A stretch of 53,823 bases of DNA from Curvivirga aplysinae (GTDB taxonomy: Bacteria > Pseudomonadota > Alphaproteobacteria > UBA8366 > Aestuariispiraceae), in contig NZ_SMMC01000209.1 of the NCBI RefSeq assembly GCF_009711445.1, forward strand, positions 1 through 53,823, in the 5' to 3' direction. Below are positions 1-8,908 of the stretch, piece after piece. The notes beneath the pieces are model-generated. The model saw only the letters and a program-made list of their open reading frames with translations. It searched no databases and was not told where the DNA came from. Position 1 is the stretch's first letter. Every line of letters starts with the position of its first letter. Both the position numbers and the translations under genes were made by a program.

Positions 1-46
1 ATTTATCTAAATTGATGTTAAACTCACTTTGTTGCTGTGGGATAAA

Positions 47-2326
47 ATGGACGACCCAACATTGAAAAAAAATGATGATGCCGAAAAACCATCAAATGAT
101 GGTGGTTCAAAGGAAATAGTATCGGTAGATACATCGACGCCAGTCGCGAAACCACAGTTTGGTAATGATGGTACTTCAGTTTCATCTGAGCCTAAACGTG
201 AGTATCATCGTCGTAGCTATGAACAAACCAATCGTTTCCGTATCAGTATTAAGCCGAGCTTGGTCATGCTGGCAGTCTTGATTACTTTGGCGACGTCTGC
301 GGCTATTCATTTTCCTTGGATGTATACGGCGACAAGCAATGTTAAAGAGTTAGTTGCCCAACTTAATCAAGAAATTATCAGTGATATTTCAAGTGAAGTA
401 AAAGTTATTTTTGATAATGCAGAACGTGTTCAAGATACCATTGCTGAGTCCATGGAAAATGGGGCAGTCGACGTTAACTTTAAAGGGCGACTTTTAAATT
501 ATTTTTTCCCCTTATTGAAAAATAACCCCGACGTAACCTGGATTAGTTACGGTGTGCCTAATGGGGATTTTTATGGGGTTAATCGAGTGAATTCTCAGAA
601 TTTTCAATCAGTTAGAAGTTATTGGAATGAAGAAGACAGTATAGCTGATCGCCATTATAATAAATATGTCCTACAAGAAGGTCGTTTGTTCCAAACGCAA
701 TCTTCTACAGAACAAAGGAAATATGACGCACGTGAGCGTCCATGGTACCAAAAGGCTATAGAGCTACCAATTGAAAGTTTAGATTCTGTATGGACAGATG
801 TGTATATTTTCTCCACCAGCCGTTTACCGGGAATTAATATCGCACGTCGTGTTGATAAAGAAGGAGAATCTATAGGGGTTGTTAGTATTGCGATTGAATT
901 GGAAAGACTGTCCAATTTTATGCGTCATAAGTTTAAAACAAAACCAGGGACCGCGGCAATATTACGTGGTGATGGCTCAATGGTTGCTTTTGTAGACGCG
1001 AATGAGGTTACCTATCTGGATGAAATAACGAATAAGCCCAAGTTACGCCCAATTAGTGAGTCCTATCATCCGCTTTTAAGTCTCGCCGCCAAAGCTATTG
1101 CGCAAAATTCGGTAGCCCTTGATCAATTAGATGACTACCTGCATTTTGATTTGGAAGATAAAAATCAGGATAAGTATTATGTGACACTTGCACCCGTAGG
1201 GCATCAAGACTGGTCAATAGTTACAATCGTACCGGAAAATGCATTTTTATCATCCATTAAAGAAAATAATAAAAAGCTATTGGTTACGATTTGCTTGTCT
1301 ATCTTTGCCGTTGGTGTTTTTGCTGTCTTGGTTGCACGTCATTTGATTACTAAACCAATCTCCAAGATTATTAAACAAGCAGAGTCCATTGAGAAATTTG
1401 AACTAAACAAAGTTCGTAAAGTCAATTCACCCATTTCCGAATTGGATGATTTATCCAATGCTTTCAATAAAATGTCGCGTGGTCTTGGTGCTTTTAGAAA
1501 ATACCTTCCCTCAGAATTGGTTCAGATTTTGGTGCAAAATGACCAACTCGCGCGCGTTGGTGGTATTAATCGGACGATGACCATTTATTTCTCCGATTTG
1601 GAGAATTTTACGACGATTTCGGAAATTCTAGGCCCTGCTTTGGTTCCGCATTTATCAGAATATCTAGATCAAATGTCTGGTGAAATTCATGCGGAGAATG
1701 GCATCATTGATAAATATATCGGCGACGCAATTATGGCCTTTTGGGGCGCGCCAAATGTGAATGATGACCAGGCCGTTGATGCTTGTCGGGCGGCCCTTCG
1801 TTGCCAACAGTTACTGTCGGCCATGGCGGAAGTTTCCAAAGATCCCAGCCATCCTGTGTTTAAAGCGCGTATTGGGTTGAATACTGGACGTGTGATTGTT
1901 GGTAATATTGGGTCGAACTCACGCATGGATTATACGGTTTTAGGAGACCCTGTGAATTTGGCTGCGCGTTTGGAAAGCCTAAACAAAACCTATGGGACCC
2001 GTATCCTAATTGGATCTACAACCTATGAATTCGCGAAATATGAAGTTGTTGCCCGGAAGATAGATACAGTGAATGTGAAGGGCAAAGATCAAAAAACTCC
2101 AATATATGAATTGTTGGCAATGCGGACGCATAGTGGTGCCATAATGCCTGAATATGATTGGGTTAATACTTATGAAGAAGCGCTGGATCATTATGAGCGT
2201 CAGGAATTTGAGAAATCGATTAAATTGTTTGAAAACGTGATTTCTGAACGTGGAGGTGAAGATGCGCCTTCTTCCTACATGATTGAGCGTTGCAAAGCGC
2301 GCATCGCGGCAATTACCAGCTTATAA
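47..2326 (+). CDS. Membrane-bound class III adenylate/guanylate cyclase with extracytoplasmic sensor domain
   Basis: This 759-aa protein should make cAMP (or cGMP) in response to an extracytoplasmic signal. A charged N-terminal tail precedes membrane segment 1 (about residues 72-94). A roughly 310-residue periplasmic region of Cache type follows, then membrane segment 2 (about 410-434), a HAMP-like linker, and a class III cyclase domain from about residue 500. Seen in the catalytic domain are the metal-binding Asp in YFSDLENF, the second metal Asp in DKYIGDAIMAFWG, and MDYTVLGDPVNLAARLE, which supplies the adenine-contacting and transition-state Asn/Arg positions. A short C-terminal extension resembles a TPR helix pair. 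I prefer the ATG at 47, preceded by GGGA, over an in-frame TTG at 29. The purine specificity cannot be settled by eye. It is monocistronic here. Confidence 0.9.
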   Translation: MDDPTLKKNDDAEKPSNDGGSKEIVSVDTSTPVAKPQFGNDGTSVSSEPKREYHRRSYEQTNRFRISIKPSLVMLAVLITLATSAAIHFPWMYTATSNVKELVAQLNQEIISDISSEVKVIFDNAERVQDTIAESMENGAVDVNFKGRLLNYFFPLLKNNPDVTWISYGVPNGDFYGVNRVNSQNFQSVRSYWNEEDSIADRHYNKYVLQEGRLFQTQSSTEQRKYDARERPWYQKAIELPIESLDSVWTDVYIFSTSRLPGINIARRVDKEGESIGVVSIAIELERLSNFMRHKFKTKPGTAAILRGDGSMVAFVDANEVTYLDEITNKPKLRPISESYHPLLSLAAKAIAQNSVALDQLDDYLHFDLEDKNQDKYYVTLAPVGHQDWSIVTIVPENAFLSSIKENNKKLLVTICLSIFAVGVFAVLVARHLITKPISKIIKQAESIEKFELNKVRKVNSPISELDDLSNAFNKMSRGLGAFRKYLPSELVQILVQNDQLARVGGINRTMTIYFSDLENFTTISEILGPALVPHLSEYLDQMSGEIHAENGIIDKYIGDAIMAFWGAPNVNDDQAVDACRAALRCQQLLSAMAEVSKDPSHPVFKARIGLNTGRVIVGNIGSNSRMDYTVLGDPVNLAARLESLNKTYGTRILIGSTTYEFAKYEVVARKIDTVNVKGKDQKTPIYELLAMRTHSGAIMPEYDWVNTYEEALDHYERQEFEKSIKLFENVISERGGEDAPSSYMIERCKARIAAITSL

Positions 2327-2560
2327 ATTGGCTTTTTTAGGTAGTTTAAGGATTTTCTCACGGTGACTTTCACAAAGGGAATCGTATAATCGTCAGACGG
2401 TCCTCGATTAATTGTTTGTATCACTCCGTGTGAATACCATTGATGAGCAGTAAATCATCAATCAACTCGATCAATAGGAAATTGAAACGTAGAGCTTAGC
2501 CAGACAAAATTTCGCTTTGACTGAGTGGAGGTTGTTTACAGCTTAAGTTTAGCGACAATT

Positions 2561-2598
2561 TTCCGAAGTTTTGTTTAAAGTATTTACTTTGACACTGC
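2561..2598. repeat. 38-bp imperfect direct repeat, left copy
   Basis: This copy starts TTCCGAAGTTTTGTTT and ends CACTGC. It matches 6425-6462 at 32 of 38 positions in the same orientation. It lies in the 294-bp stretch between the cyclase gene and the 3' end of the LysR gene, where I see no gene and no clear terminator. The two copies bracket the LysR-MttB-GcvT block. Its nature is unknown. Confidence 0.7.
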
Positions 2599-2620
2599 TA
2601 TTTCCCTTTATAATCAGGCA

Positions 2621-3487
2621 CTAACCTTGAGTCTTTATCCAGTCAATGAAGGCCATTACATTGGGATCGTTTTGTACTTCTTCAGAATAGACTAAGAAGT
2701 AGCCATAGTCTGACAATTCACAATCACTCAAACGAAACAATTGTCCCGCTTCGATTTCATTTGAAATAAGATCATCATTTAACGCCACACCTTGCCCATC
2801 CAATACGGCTTGAACGCGTACATTTGGGTCAGGAATAATCAACGTGTCATATCGTGTCCCGTGTTGGACACCAACTTTATTATACCAATTTGTCCAAGCT
2901 GAGCTTTTGTCACTGTCACGTAACAATGTGAATTTAGCAAAGGCGCTCTCAAGACCTTCTCGTTGAACTTTCTCATAAGCATCTTTATTCCCGGTAGGCC
3001 AGGCGGGGCAACTAAATAGCTTGGTCACTTCAACATTACGCCATTGTCCATTCCCCCATCGAATGGTGATCTGAATGTCTTTTTCAATCTTGTCAGACAT
3101 ATCAAGAATAGGTTCGATCCGAAGTCTGATATTTGGGTTGGTATTCATAAATTCCATCAAACGTGGCGATAGCCAACGAGAGGCAAAATAGGTGGACATA
3201 CCAATCGTTAGTGCGTTATCGGAAATTTCTTTCAAATGAAAGATCTGGGATTCTATCTGCGCGAAAGAATTTTTCGCTTGCATCAATAGATCTTCCCCTT
3301 TGGGTGTTAGGGTTATCCCACGCACATTTCGTTTAAATAACATAAACCCAAGAGTTTCTTCTAAACGTTTAATTCTATGACTAAGAGCCCCTTTAGTAAG
3401 GTTCATCTTCTCAGCAGCATCAGATATACTGTTGAACTGCGCAATATCTACAAAAGATCTTAAGTCATCAAAATTACGAAAAGCCAT
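2621..3487 (-). CDS. LysR-family transcriptional regulator (GcvA-like)
   Basis: This 288-aa LysR-type regulator has the winged helix-turn-helix at residues 5-65 (FVDIAQFNSISDAAEKMNLT followed by KGALSHRIKRLEETLG), with the typical GITLTPKGEDLL after it. The C-terminal part is a periplasmic-binding-protein-like effector domain. It is divergent from the methyltransferase pair at 3628-6287, which is therefore its most likely target. Two dyads lie in the intergenic region, one directly upstream of its own start, which suggests autoregulation. The effector is unknown; a methylated amine or one-carbon compound would fit the neighbours, but that is inference. Confidence 0.85.
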   Translation of the reverse strand: MAFRNFDDLRSFVDIAQFNSISDAAEKMNLTKGALSHRIKRLEETLGFMLFKRNVRGITLTPKGEDLLMQAKNSFAQIESQIFHLKEISDNALTIGMSTYFASRWLSPRLMEFMNTNPNIRLRIEPILDMSDKIEKDIQITIRWGNGQWRNVEVTKLFSCPAWPTGNKDAYEKVQREGLESAFAKFTLLRDSDKSSAWTNWYNKVGVQHGTRYDTLIIPDPNVRVQAVLDGQGVALNDDLISNEIEAGQLFRLSDCELSDYGYFLVYSEEVQNDPNVMAFIDWIKTQG

Positions 3488-3491
3488 CTAT

Positions 3492-3514
3492 ATCGTTTAA
3501 TTAATTTAAACGAT
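3492..3514. promoter_or_regulatory. Dyad next to the lysR start (probable LysR-regulator site)
   Basis: Perfect 9-bp inverted repeat ATCGTTTAA-N5-TTAAACGAT, beginning 5 bp upstream of the LysR start codon. In this position a bound regulator would cover the ribosome-binding region and promoter of its own gene. The T-N11-A pattern is present but is weak evidence in AT-rich DNA. Confidence 0.55.
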
Positions 3515-3545
3515 GGAGTCAAAATTTTTCGATTTTCATAAAGTA

Positions 3546-3564
3546 AGATATGCCCCACATATCT
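3546..3564. promoter_or_regulatory. Second dyad in the lysR-mttB intergenic region
   Basis: Inverted repeat AGATATG-N5-CATATCT with the LysR-box pattern T-N11-A inside (T at 3549, A at 3561). Its centre lies 52 bp from the centre of the dyad at 3492-3514, about five helical turns. An ATG at 3550 falls inside this dyad, which is one reason to place the methyltransferase start further downstream at 3628. Confidence 0.5.
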
Positions 3565-3627
3565 CATATAAACGCAAATCAACTTGTACATGATGTTCAA
3601 AAGCAAATCATATTAGGTTTCCCTCTC

Positions 3628-5175
3628 ATGACAGAAACGTCACCAAGAATCAAGGTAACAGATCGTCGCAGCAGACGCGGCAATCGTATAAAGTCGGTTG
3701 CGAAGCAAAAGTCACCAATCCTGTCTAAACGATTCATAGCCCCCTACGAACTTTTGTCAGACTCTGTTTTGGAGAGGTTGGAAGAACAGGCTGATTGGCT
3801 TTTGGAAAATGTTGGCATGGAATTCCCAGAGGGAGATGATTATCTCGACATATTTAGGTCGGCTGGTGCAAAAGTTGAAGGAAGACGTGTCAAATTTAGA
3901 GTAGGTCAAGCCCGTCAATTCTGTGAAACCGCACCTACCGTTTTCAAACTTGAAGCACGTAACCCGGTCCATAGTCTTGAACTTGGTGGAAACAATATTG
4001 TTTTGATGCCGGGCTATGGGTCGCCATTCGTCACAAGTCGAGACAGTTCAAGGCGATATGCAACACTGGACGATTTTAAGAATTTTGTGAAGCTGACTTA
4101 TAGTACTCCTTATTTGCATCATTCCGGTGGTACTATTGTCGAGCCCTCAGACATTCCAGTAAACAAGCGTCATCTGGATATGATGTTAGCCCATCTTACC
4201 TTGTCCGATAAACCATTTATGGGATCTGTCACACATCCTGCACGGGCACGTGATTCCATTGAAATGGCGCGCCTTGTATTTGGTCAGGAGTTTATGGAAA
4301 CAAACGCAGTTATGCAGGGGAATATCAATATTAACTCCCCCTTTGTTTTCGACAAGACAATGGCCGATTCTCTGCGCGTTTATGCAGAAGCTAATCAATG
4401 TGTTTGCATTTCGCCGGCCATTTTTGGAGGCGCAATGGGGCCTGTTACACCAGCGGCAATTGCAGCACAGACACTGGCTGAAAGCATCGTCGGCATTGCA
4501 CTTGTCCAACTAATTAACCCCGGATGCCCAGTTGTTATGGGGAGTTTTCATTCTACAATGAATTTACGCACGGGATCCCTGACCTTCGGGACACCTGAAG
4601 CCAATCTGGTCAGTATGGCCTTGGCACAATTGGGGAAAAGGCTGGGTGTTCCCATACGTTCTGGTGGAGGGGAGGTTACTGCTGCGAATACAGCAGATGG
4701 TCAAGCAATGGCAGACAGCACAAGCGCCATGTGGGCCACCTTATTGTCCGGTGCCCATCAGGTGTGGCATGCCGCAGGCTGGTTGGAAGGCGGGCTGACC
4801 ATGTCTTACGAAAAATTCATTCTGGATATTGATAATTGCGGTGCCCTTCTCAGGATGCTGCAAGGTATGTCGGTAACGCCAGATACTCTTTCCAAAGAAA
4901 GTTATGAAGAGATTGGTCCAGGTCAGAATTTCCTTTCAACCCGCCATACCCTCGCCCATTTTGCCGATGCGAACTACGAATCCTTGCTTCCTGACGTTGG
5001 CCCCTACGAATCTTGGAAAGAGGCGGGCAGTTTATCTGCGGATCAAAGGGCGACAAGCGTCTGGAAGAACATGCTGGAAGCTTACGAACCACCTCAACTG
5101 GATTCAGAAATATTGTTGAATCTCAACGACTATGTGGCATCGCGCAAAGAAGAGATGCCTGACGCTTGGTATTAA
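3628..5175 (+). CDS. MttB-family (trimethylamine methyltransferase-like) methyltransferase, non-pyrrolysine type
   Basis: About 515 aa, homologous over its full length to the MttB superfamily. Characterised members move a methyl group from a quaternary or tertiary amine to a corrinoid protein. Seen are an Arg-rich N terminus (DRRSRRGNRIK) usual in the family, conserved blocks such as LMPGYGSPFV, the MGSFHSTMNLRTG/FGTPEANLVSMALAQLGKRLG region, and a C terminus rich in Trp and Tyr. There is no in-frame amber codon, so it is a non-Pyl member like glycine betaine methyltransferase MtgB. The ATG at 3628 has an AGG upstream and gives a family-typical N terminus; an upstream ATG at 3550 lies inside a regulatory dyad. 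A GcvT-like gene follows after 14 bp. No corrinoid-protein gene is nearby. The substrate is unknown; a methylated amine is likely. Confidence 0.82.
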   Translation: MTETSPRIKVTDRRSRRGNRIKSVAKQKSPILSKRFIAPYELLSDSVLERLEEQADWLLENVGMEFPEGDDYLDIFRSAGAKVEGRRVKFRVGQARQFCETAPTVFKLEARNPVHSLELGGNNIVLMPGYGSPFVTSRDSSRRYATLDDFKNFVKLTYSTPYLHHSGGTIVEPSDIPVNKRHLDMMLAHLTLSDKPFMGSVTHPARARDSIEMARLVFGQEFMETNAVMQGNININSPFVFDKTMADSLRVYAEANQCVCISPAIFGGAMGPVTPAAIAAQTLAESIVGIALVQLINPGCPVVMGSFHSTMNLRTGSLTFGTPEANLVSMALAQLGKRLGVPIRSGGGEVTAANTADGQAMADSTSAMWATLLSGAHQVWHAAGWLEGGLTMSYEKFILDIDNCGALLRMLQGMSVTPDTLSKESYEEIGPGQNFLSTRHTLAHFADANYESLLPDVGPYESWKEAGSLSADQRATSVWKNMLEAYEPPQLDSEILLNLNDYVASRKEEMPDAWY

Positions 5176-5189
5176 AAAAGGAGTTTGAT

Positions 5190-6287
5190 ATGACCAAAGA
5201 ACTAAGCCGTATATCTGCATTGGCTTCCCGACATACAGAATTAGGATCCGGCCTGGAAGACTGGAATGGTATGGGCACTGCCTGGAGCTATAACTCAGAT
5301 CCAAATGATGAGCATGATGCCATTCGGGAAAAAGCAGGTATGTTTGATATGTCTCCCCTTAAAAAAATATTTATCCGCGGCAAAGATGCTGCCGAAGTAC
5401 TTGATCATCTGACCACACGGGAGATGAGTAAGATTAATCCTGGTCAGGCGGCCTATTTATGCGTTTTGACTGAAGAAGGAACGCTGGCAGATGATGCGAT
5501 TGTCTCCAATAATGGAGGAGATGAATGGATGATCGTACATGGGTCAGGTGAAACCATGGCACTTTTGGAGCAGTCTGCCACTAATCGAGATGTGAATATT
5601 GCCTTTGACGACGACTTGCATAATGTTTCGGTTCAAGGACCAAAATCACTTGAAATTCTTAATCCGCATTGTGATTTTGACCTACAGGCACTTGCTTATT
5701 TCCATCATCAACCAGGACTGTTATTCGGTCATCCCTGCCGTATTTCACGTACGGGATATTCAGGGGAGCGCGGCTACGAGATATTTGCGCATGGATCCGT
5801 TATTGGGGATATTTGGGATAAACTTGCGGCATCCGGGGTAATGCCTTGTTCTTTTGCGTCCTTAGATAAAGTTCGTATTGAAGCAGGGCTGTTATTCTAT
5901 GGCTATGATATGACAACAGATCATACTCCCTTTGAAGTCGGATTAGGCTTCACAATTAGCAAAAACAAGAAAGGTTTCAGAGGCTGTGAGGCTTTATGGG
6001 CTAAACAAGGCAAAGAGCAAATTCAAAATGTTTGTTTAGACATTAACCTTGATGACATGGCAGTAGGCGGTGAGATTTTGTTTATGGAACAGCGCGAGGT
6101 GGGTGTCGTGAATAGTCCTGCCTATTCGCATCGTCTTCAAAAATCACTTGCTCTAGCGCATGTTCATGCAAGCTTGGCGAAGCCCGGCACTGTTCTGGAA
6201 ATGCGAGGCGATAATATGAGCACTACTGCCACCATCGTGGAAATGCCAATTTATGACCCTGATAAGTCTCGAACGCATGAGGTTTAG
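5190..6287 (+). CDS. GcvT-like aminomethyltransferase family protein (probable folate-dependent methyl acceptor partner)
   Basis: A 365-aa member of the GcvT/aminomethyltransferase family, which binds tetrahydrofolate and takes up one-carbon units. Seen are the family hallmark GMFDMSPLKK near residue 57, the GYSGERGYEIF block, and the DKVRIEAGLLFYGYDM block that ends the folate-binding domain. The ATG at 5190 has a strong AAGGAG ribosome-binding site; an in-frame TTG at 5166 overlaps the previous gene and is less likely. There is no glycine cleavage H- or P-protein gene next to it, so a role in glycine cleavage is doubtful. Pairing with the MttB homologue suggests it collects the removed methyl group on folate, but this is inference. 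Confidence 0.8.
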   Translation: MTKELSRISALASRHTELGSGLEDWNGMGTAWSYNSDPNDEHDAIREKAGMFDMSPLKKIFIRGKDAAEVLDHLTTREMSKINPGQAAYLCVLTEEGTLADDAIVSNNGGDEWMIVHGSGETMALLEQSATNRDVNIAFDDDLHNVSVQGPKSLEILNPHCDFDLQALAYFHHQPGLLFGHPCRISRTGYSGERGYEIFAHGSVIGDIWDKLAASGVMPCSFASLDKVRIEAGLLFYGYDMTTDHTPFEVGLGFTISKNKKGFRGCEALWAKQGKEQIQNVCLDINLDDMAVGGEILFMEQREVGVVNSPAYSHRLQKSLALAHVHASLAKPGTVLEMRGDNMSTTATIVEMPIYDPDKSRTHEV

Positions 6288-6424
6288 CTTTTCAGGTAGA
6301 TCTCTTCGTTAAAACTTGGCTTGAATGACTTTGCTTCAGAACGATAGCATTTAGACGCGGTTTTTATAAAAATTATTAGCGAGTTTCATTATTTGTGGTG
6401 CGCAGTTGAAAATTTGCGCCCATC

Positions 6425-6462
6425 TTCCGAAGTTTTGTTTGAAATATTTACTCGCGCACTGC
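6425..6462. repeat. 38-bp imperfect direct repeat, right copy
   Basis: Same orientation as 2561-2598, with six mismatches (at offsets 17, 20 and 29-32). It lies in the 193-bp gap between the GcvT-like gene and the end of the aryl polyene operon. That gap holds no gene that I can support. Confidence 0.7.
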
Positions 6463-6480
6463 CATGAATACTTATTGACT

Positions 6481-7710
6481 CTAGGAACATTTTCTAAAAA
6501 TCAAAGACGTGTTTATGCCCCCAAACGCAAAATTATTAGACATCATATATTCAGCATCGAAGGTTCTGCCTTCGCTTACTATATAGTCTAAATCAGCACA
6601 TGCGGGATCGACTGTCTTCAAGTTGGTTGTATGTGTGAACCAACCATCATGCATCATCTCAAGACCTAGCCAAGCTTCAAGCGCACCACAAGCACCCAAA
6701 CTATGACCAAAATAGCTTTTTAATGAATGAATAGGCGTTTGACCGCCAATAACTTTCAACGTTGCATGGCTCTCTGCAATATCTCCACGCTCTGTAGCAG
6801 TACCATGCGCGTTGACATAATCAATTGCACTAGCATCCAGTTTCGCATCTTTTAACGCTGTCTGAAGGGCCATCTGCATTGTTTCTTGAGTGGGTTGTGT
6901 TATATGATTTCCATCGGAATTTGTTGCAAAGCCAACAACTTCACCATAAATCGTTGCGCCACGTGCCTTGGCCCGTTCATATTCTTCAAGAATAAGTGAG
7001 CCTGCACCTTCTCCTATAACCAACCCATCTCTATCTTGATCAAAAGGACGGGGGGTCAAGTCAGGTGCATCATTCTTGGTCGATGTGGCATAAAGCGTAT
7101 CAAACACAGCTGCCATAGACGGACAAAGTTCCTCAGCACCGCCAGCAACCATGACATCCTGCAACCCATATTTAATGGATTCATACGCATAGCCGATCCC
7201 TTGGCTTCCAGATGTACAAGCACTTGATGTAGGTATAACACGTCCTGTTAAACCGAAAAAAATACCAATGTTAACCGCAGCCGAATGGCTCATCATTTTA
7301 ACATAGCTAGTTGCGGTCAGATTTTTAATCATGCCGGTATTAATCAACTCAGAAAACGCCGTCATAGGTTGGGTGCTGCCAAAAGAGGAGCCATAGGCCA
7401 CCCCCATACGACCACTGCCAAAGAGATCACTATCTCCGTCCAAACCAGCATGTTTTAGGGCAACCTCAGTCGAATAAACCGCCATACGGGATACAGGCCC
7501 CATAGAGCGCAACTGTTTTCTTGAATAATGCTTATCAACATTAAAATCCAATATCGGGCCAGCCAAACGGGTATTCAGGTCTTTGTAAAAGTCCCATGAA
7601 TCCATTTTTTTTATGCCCGTTCTATTTGCACGGAAGGCTTCTCGAATAGTTGGCCAATCTTTGCCAAGCGATGTCACACCGCTCATACCAGTTACAGCTA
7701 CGCGTCTCAC
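6481..7710 (-). CDS. apeR: Beta-ketoacyl-ACP synthase, FabF-like (ApeR)
   Basis: A 409-aa thiolase-fold condensing enzyme that should extend acyl-ACP intermediates of the aryl polyene by decarboxylative Claisen condensation. The full Cys-His-His set is visible: Cys165 in SSACTSGSQG, His302 in NAHGTATERGD, and Lys331/His336 in KSYFGHSLGACGA. The start is GTG, directly after the stop of the upstream ketoreductase. It is the last gene of the operon, the same place apeR holds in known ape clusters, where it acts as a homodimeric KS beside ApeO:ApeC. Confidence 0.9.
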   Translation of the reverse strand: MRRVAVTGMSGVTSLGKDWPTIREAFRANRTGIKKMDSWDFYKDLNTRLAGPILDFNVDKHYSRKQLRSMGPVSRMAVYSTEVALKHAGLDGDSDLFGSGRMGVAYGSSFGSTQPMTAFSELINTGMIKNLTATSYVKMMSHSAAVNIGIFFGLTGRVIPTSSACTSGSQGIGYAYESIKYGLQDVMVAGGAEELCPSMAAVFDTLYATSTKNDAPDLTPRPFDQDRDGLVIGEGAGSLILEEYERAKARGATIYGEVVGFATNSDGNHITQPTQETMQMALQTALKDAKLDASAIDYVNAHGTATERGDIAESHATLKVIGGQTPIHSLKSYFGHSLGACGALEAWLGLEMMHDGWFTHTTNLKTVDPACADLDYIVSEGRTFDAEYMMSNNFAFGGINTSLIFRKCS

Positions 7711-8445
7711 TTAATACATTCCCCCATTAATTGATAGCACTTGCCGTGTTACATAAGCAGCTTCATCGGAACATAAATAAGACACAGCGCCAGCGACCTC
7801 ATCAGGGGTCCCTAATCTTTGTAATGGGATCGTTTTTTTGATTTGGTCTAAAGGCAAATCATCTATCATTTGTGTTTCAATTAAACCGGGAGCAATAGTG
7901 TTTACAGTGATTTTACGCTTACCCAATTCTACCGCAAGAGATTTCGCTGCCCCGATCAAGCCAGCTTTTGAGGCACTGTAATTTGTCTGTCCCCGATTAC
8001 CTACTTCACCAGAAAGAGAGCTCATGACGACAATACGACCTCCTTTACGAGCAGATACCATCGGCATGACAAGTGGATGCAGAACATTATAAAAACCATC
8101 CAGATTTGTATGGATGACTTGGTCCCAATCAGCAGCAGTCATGGCAGGAAAGGCGGTGTCCTTGGCTATACCTGCATTAAGTATTGCTCCGTAAAATGCG
8201 CCATTTTCTGAAATAAAACTTTCTATTTTCTCTTTGCATTCCATACGGTCAGCAATATCAAATTGTATCAAGCTGCCCTCACGACCCACATTTTGTACTT
8301 GTTGCAAAGTTTGCTGCGCCCCATCCCAGTCGCGACCATAATGAATGACGACATCAAAACCGTCATGGGCCAATCGGGTGGCAATTGCTTGTCCGATTCC
8401 TTTACTCGCGCCGGTCACAAGAATACTACGTCCTGTATTCGTCAT
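7711..8445 (-). CDS. apeQ: 3-oxoacyl-ACP reductase, FabG-like SDR (ApeQ)
   Basis: A 244-aa short-chain dehydrogenase that reduces the 3-oxo group after each condensation, with NADPH. Seen are the nucleotide-binding TGASKGIG at residues 11-18, NAG at 90-92, catalytic Ser142/143, and Tyr156-x3-Lys160 in NYSASKAG. It ends with the family-typical INGGMY. It lies between the dehydratase and the FabF-like synthase, as apeQ does in other aryl polyene operons. Alone it would be called FabG; the context makes ApeQ much more likely than a housekeeping reductase. Confidence 0.9.
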   Translation of the reverse strand: MTNTGRSILVTGASKGIGQAIATRLAHDGFDVVIHYGRDWDGAQQTLQQVQNVGREGSLIQFDIADRMECKEKIESFISENGAFYGAILNAGIAKDTAFPAMTAADWDQVIHTNLDGFYNVLHPLVMPMVSARKGGRIVVMSSLSGEVGNRGQTNYSASKAGLIGAAKSLAVELGKRKITVNTIAPGLIETQMIDDLPLDQIKKTIPLQRLGTPDEVAGAVSYLCSDEAAYVTRQVLSINGGMY

Positions 8446-8446
8446 T

Positions 8447-8908
8447 TCAGGTCATCTCCATAGCGTCAAAATTATCTGGTTGATAAACATTCAGTGTCGC
8501 GTTAGAGACTTTCACCCCTTCACGCATAATGATACATTCGAAAGCTGCCATTTCACCATCGTTATAAAGAACGCTTGCTTCAATCTCAAGGATATCACCA
8601 AGAAGAAAATCACTTTCCGATAGGGTTAATTTTCTCGTCCCCAATAAGAAGCCAATCTTAACGTCCTCCCCCAGATCCAAAGCTAGGACTCCTTTATGAC
8701 AAGCAATGGTTTGTGCCATATATTCCACGGCGATATAGGCCGGTACTGCATCTCCATATAGGAAAGGTGCCTTTTCATTAATGCAGACAACAGACTTAAT
8801 TGAAGTTTCATTATACCCAACAACTTTATCGACTAAGATCATTGGGGCTTCATGGGCCAATAAATCATTAGTTGAATAATGACAGCTTTTTAATTCTAGT
8901 TTACTCAT
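8447..8908 (-). CDS. apeP: 3-hydroxyacyl-ACP dehydratase, hotdog fold (ApeP)
   Basis: A 153-aa hotdog-fold protein that dehydrates 3-hydroxyacyl-ACP to the trans-enoyl form, leaving the double bond that becomes part of the polyene. Seen are His19 in LLAHEAPMILVDKV, the usual FabZ/FabA-like catalytic His position, and VPAYIAVEYMAQTIA on the central helix. It overlaps the upstream KS stop by 4 bp (8905-8908), indicating translational coupling. In characterised clusters ApeP works with the shorter ApeI; the counterpart here is at 18427-18789. Confidence 0.88.
   Translation of the reverse strand: MSKLELKSCHYSTNDLLAHEAPMILVDKVVGYNETSIKSVVCINEKAPFLYGDAVPAYIAVEYMAQTIACHKGVLALDLGEDVKIGFLLGTRKLTLSESDFLLGDILEIEASVLYNDGEMAAFECIIMREGVKVSNATLNVYQPDNFDAMEMT

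Noticed and set aside
3550-3627. Upstream in-frame extension of the MttB-family gene
   Set aside because: The ATG at 3550 is inside a regulatory dyad, lacks a ribosome-binding site, and the added residues do not look like the family N terminus.
3628-5175. Possible pyrrolysine codon in the MttB homologue
   Set aside because: The reading frame is open throughout without an internal amber codon, so it is a non-pyrrolysine member.
6406-6591. 61-codon open frame on the plus strand overlapping the end of apeR
   Set aside because: It covers the right repeat and then runs antisense through apeR. It has no ribosome-binding site and no recognisable protein features.
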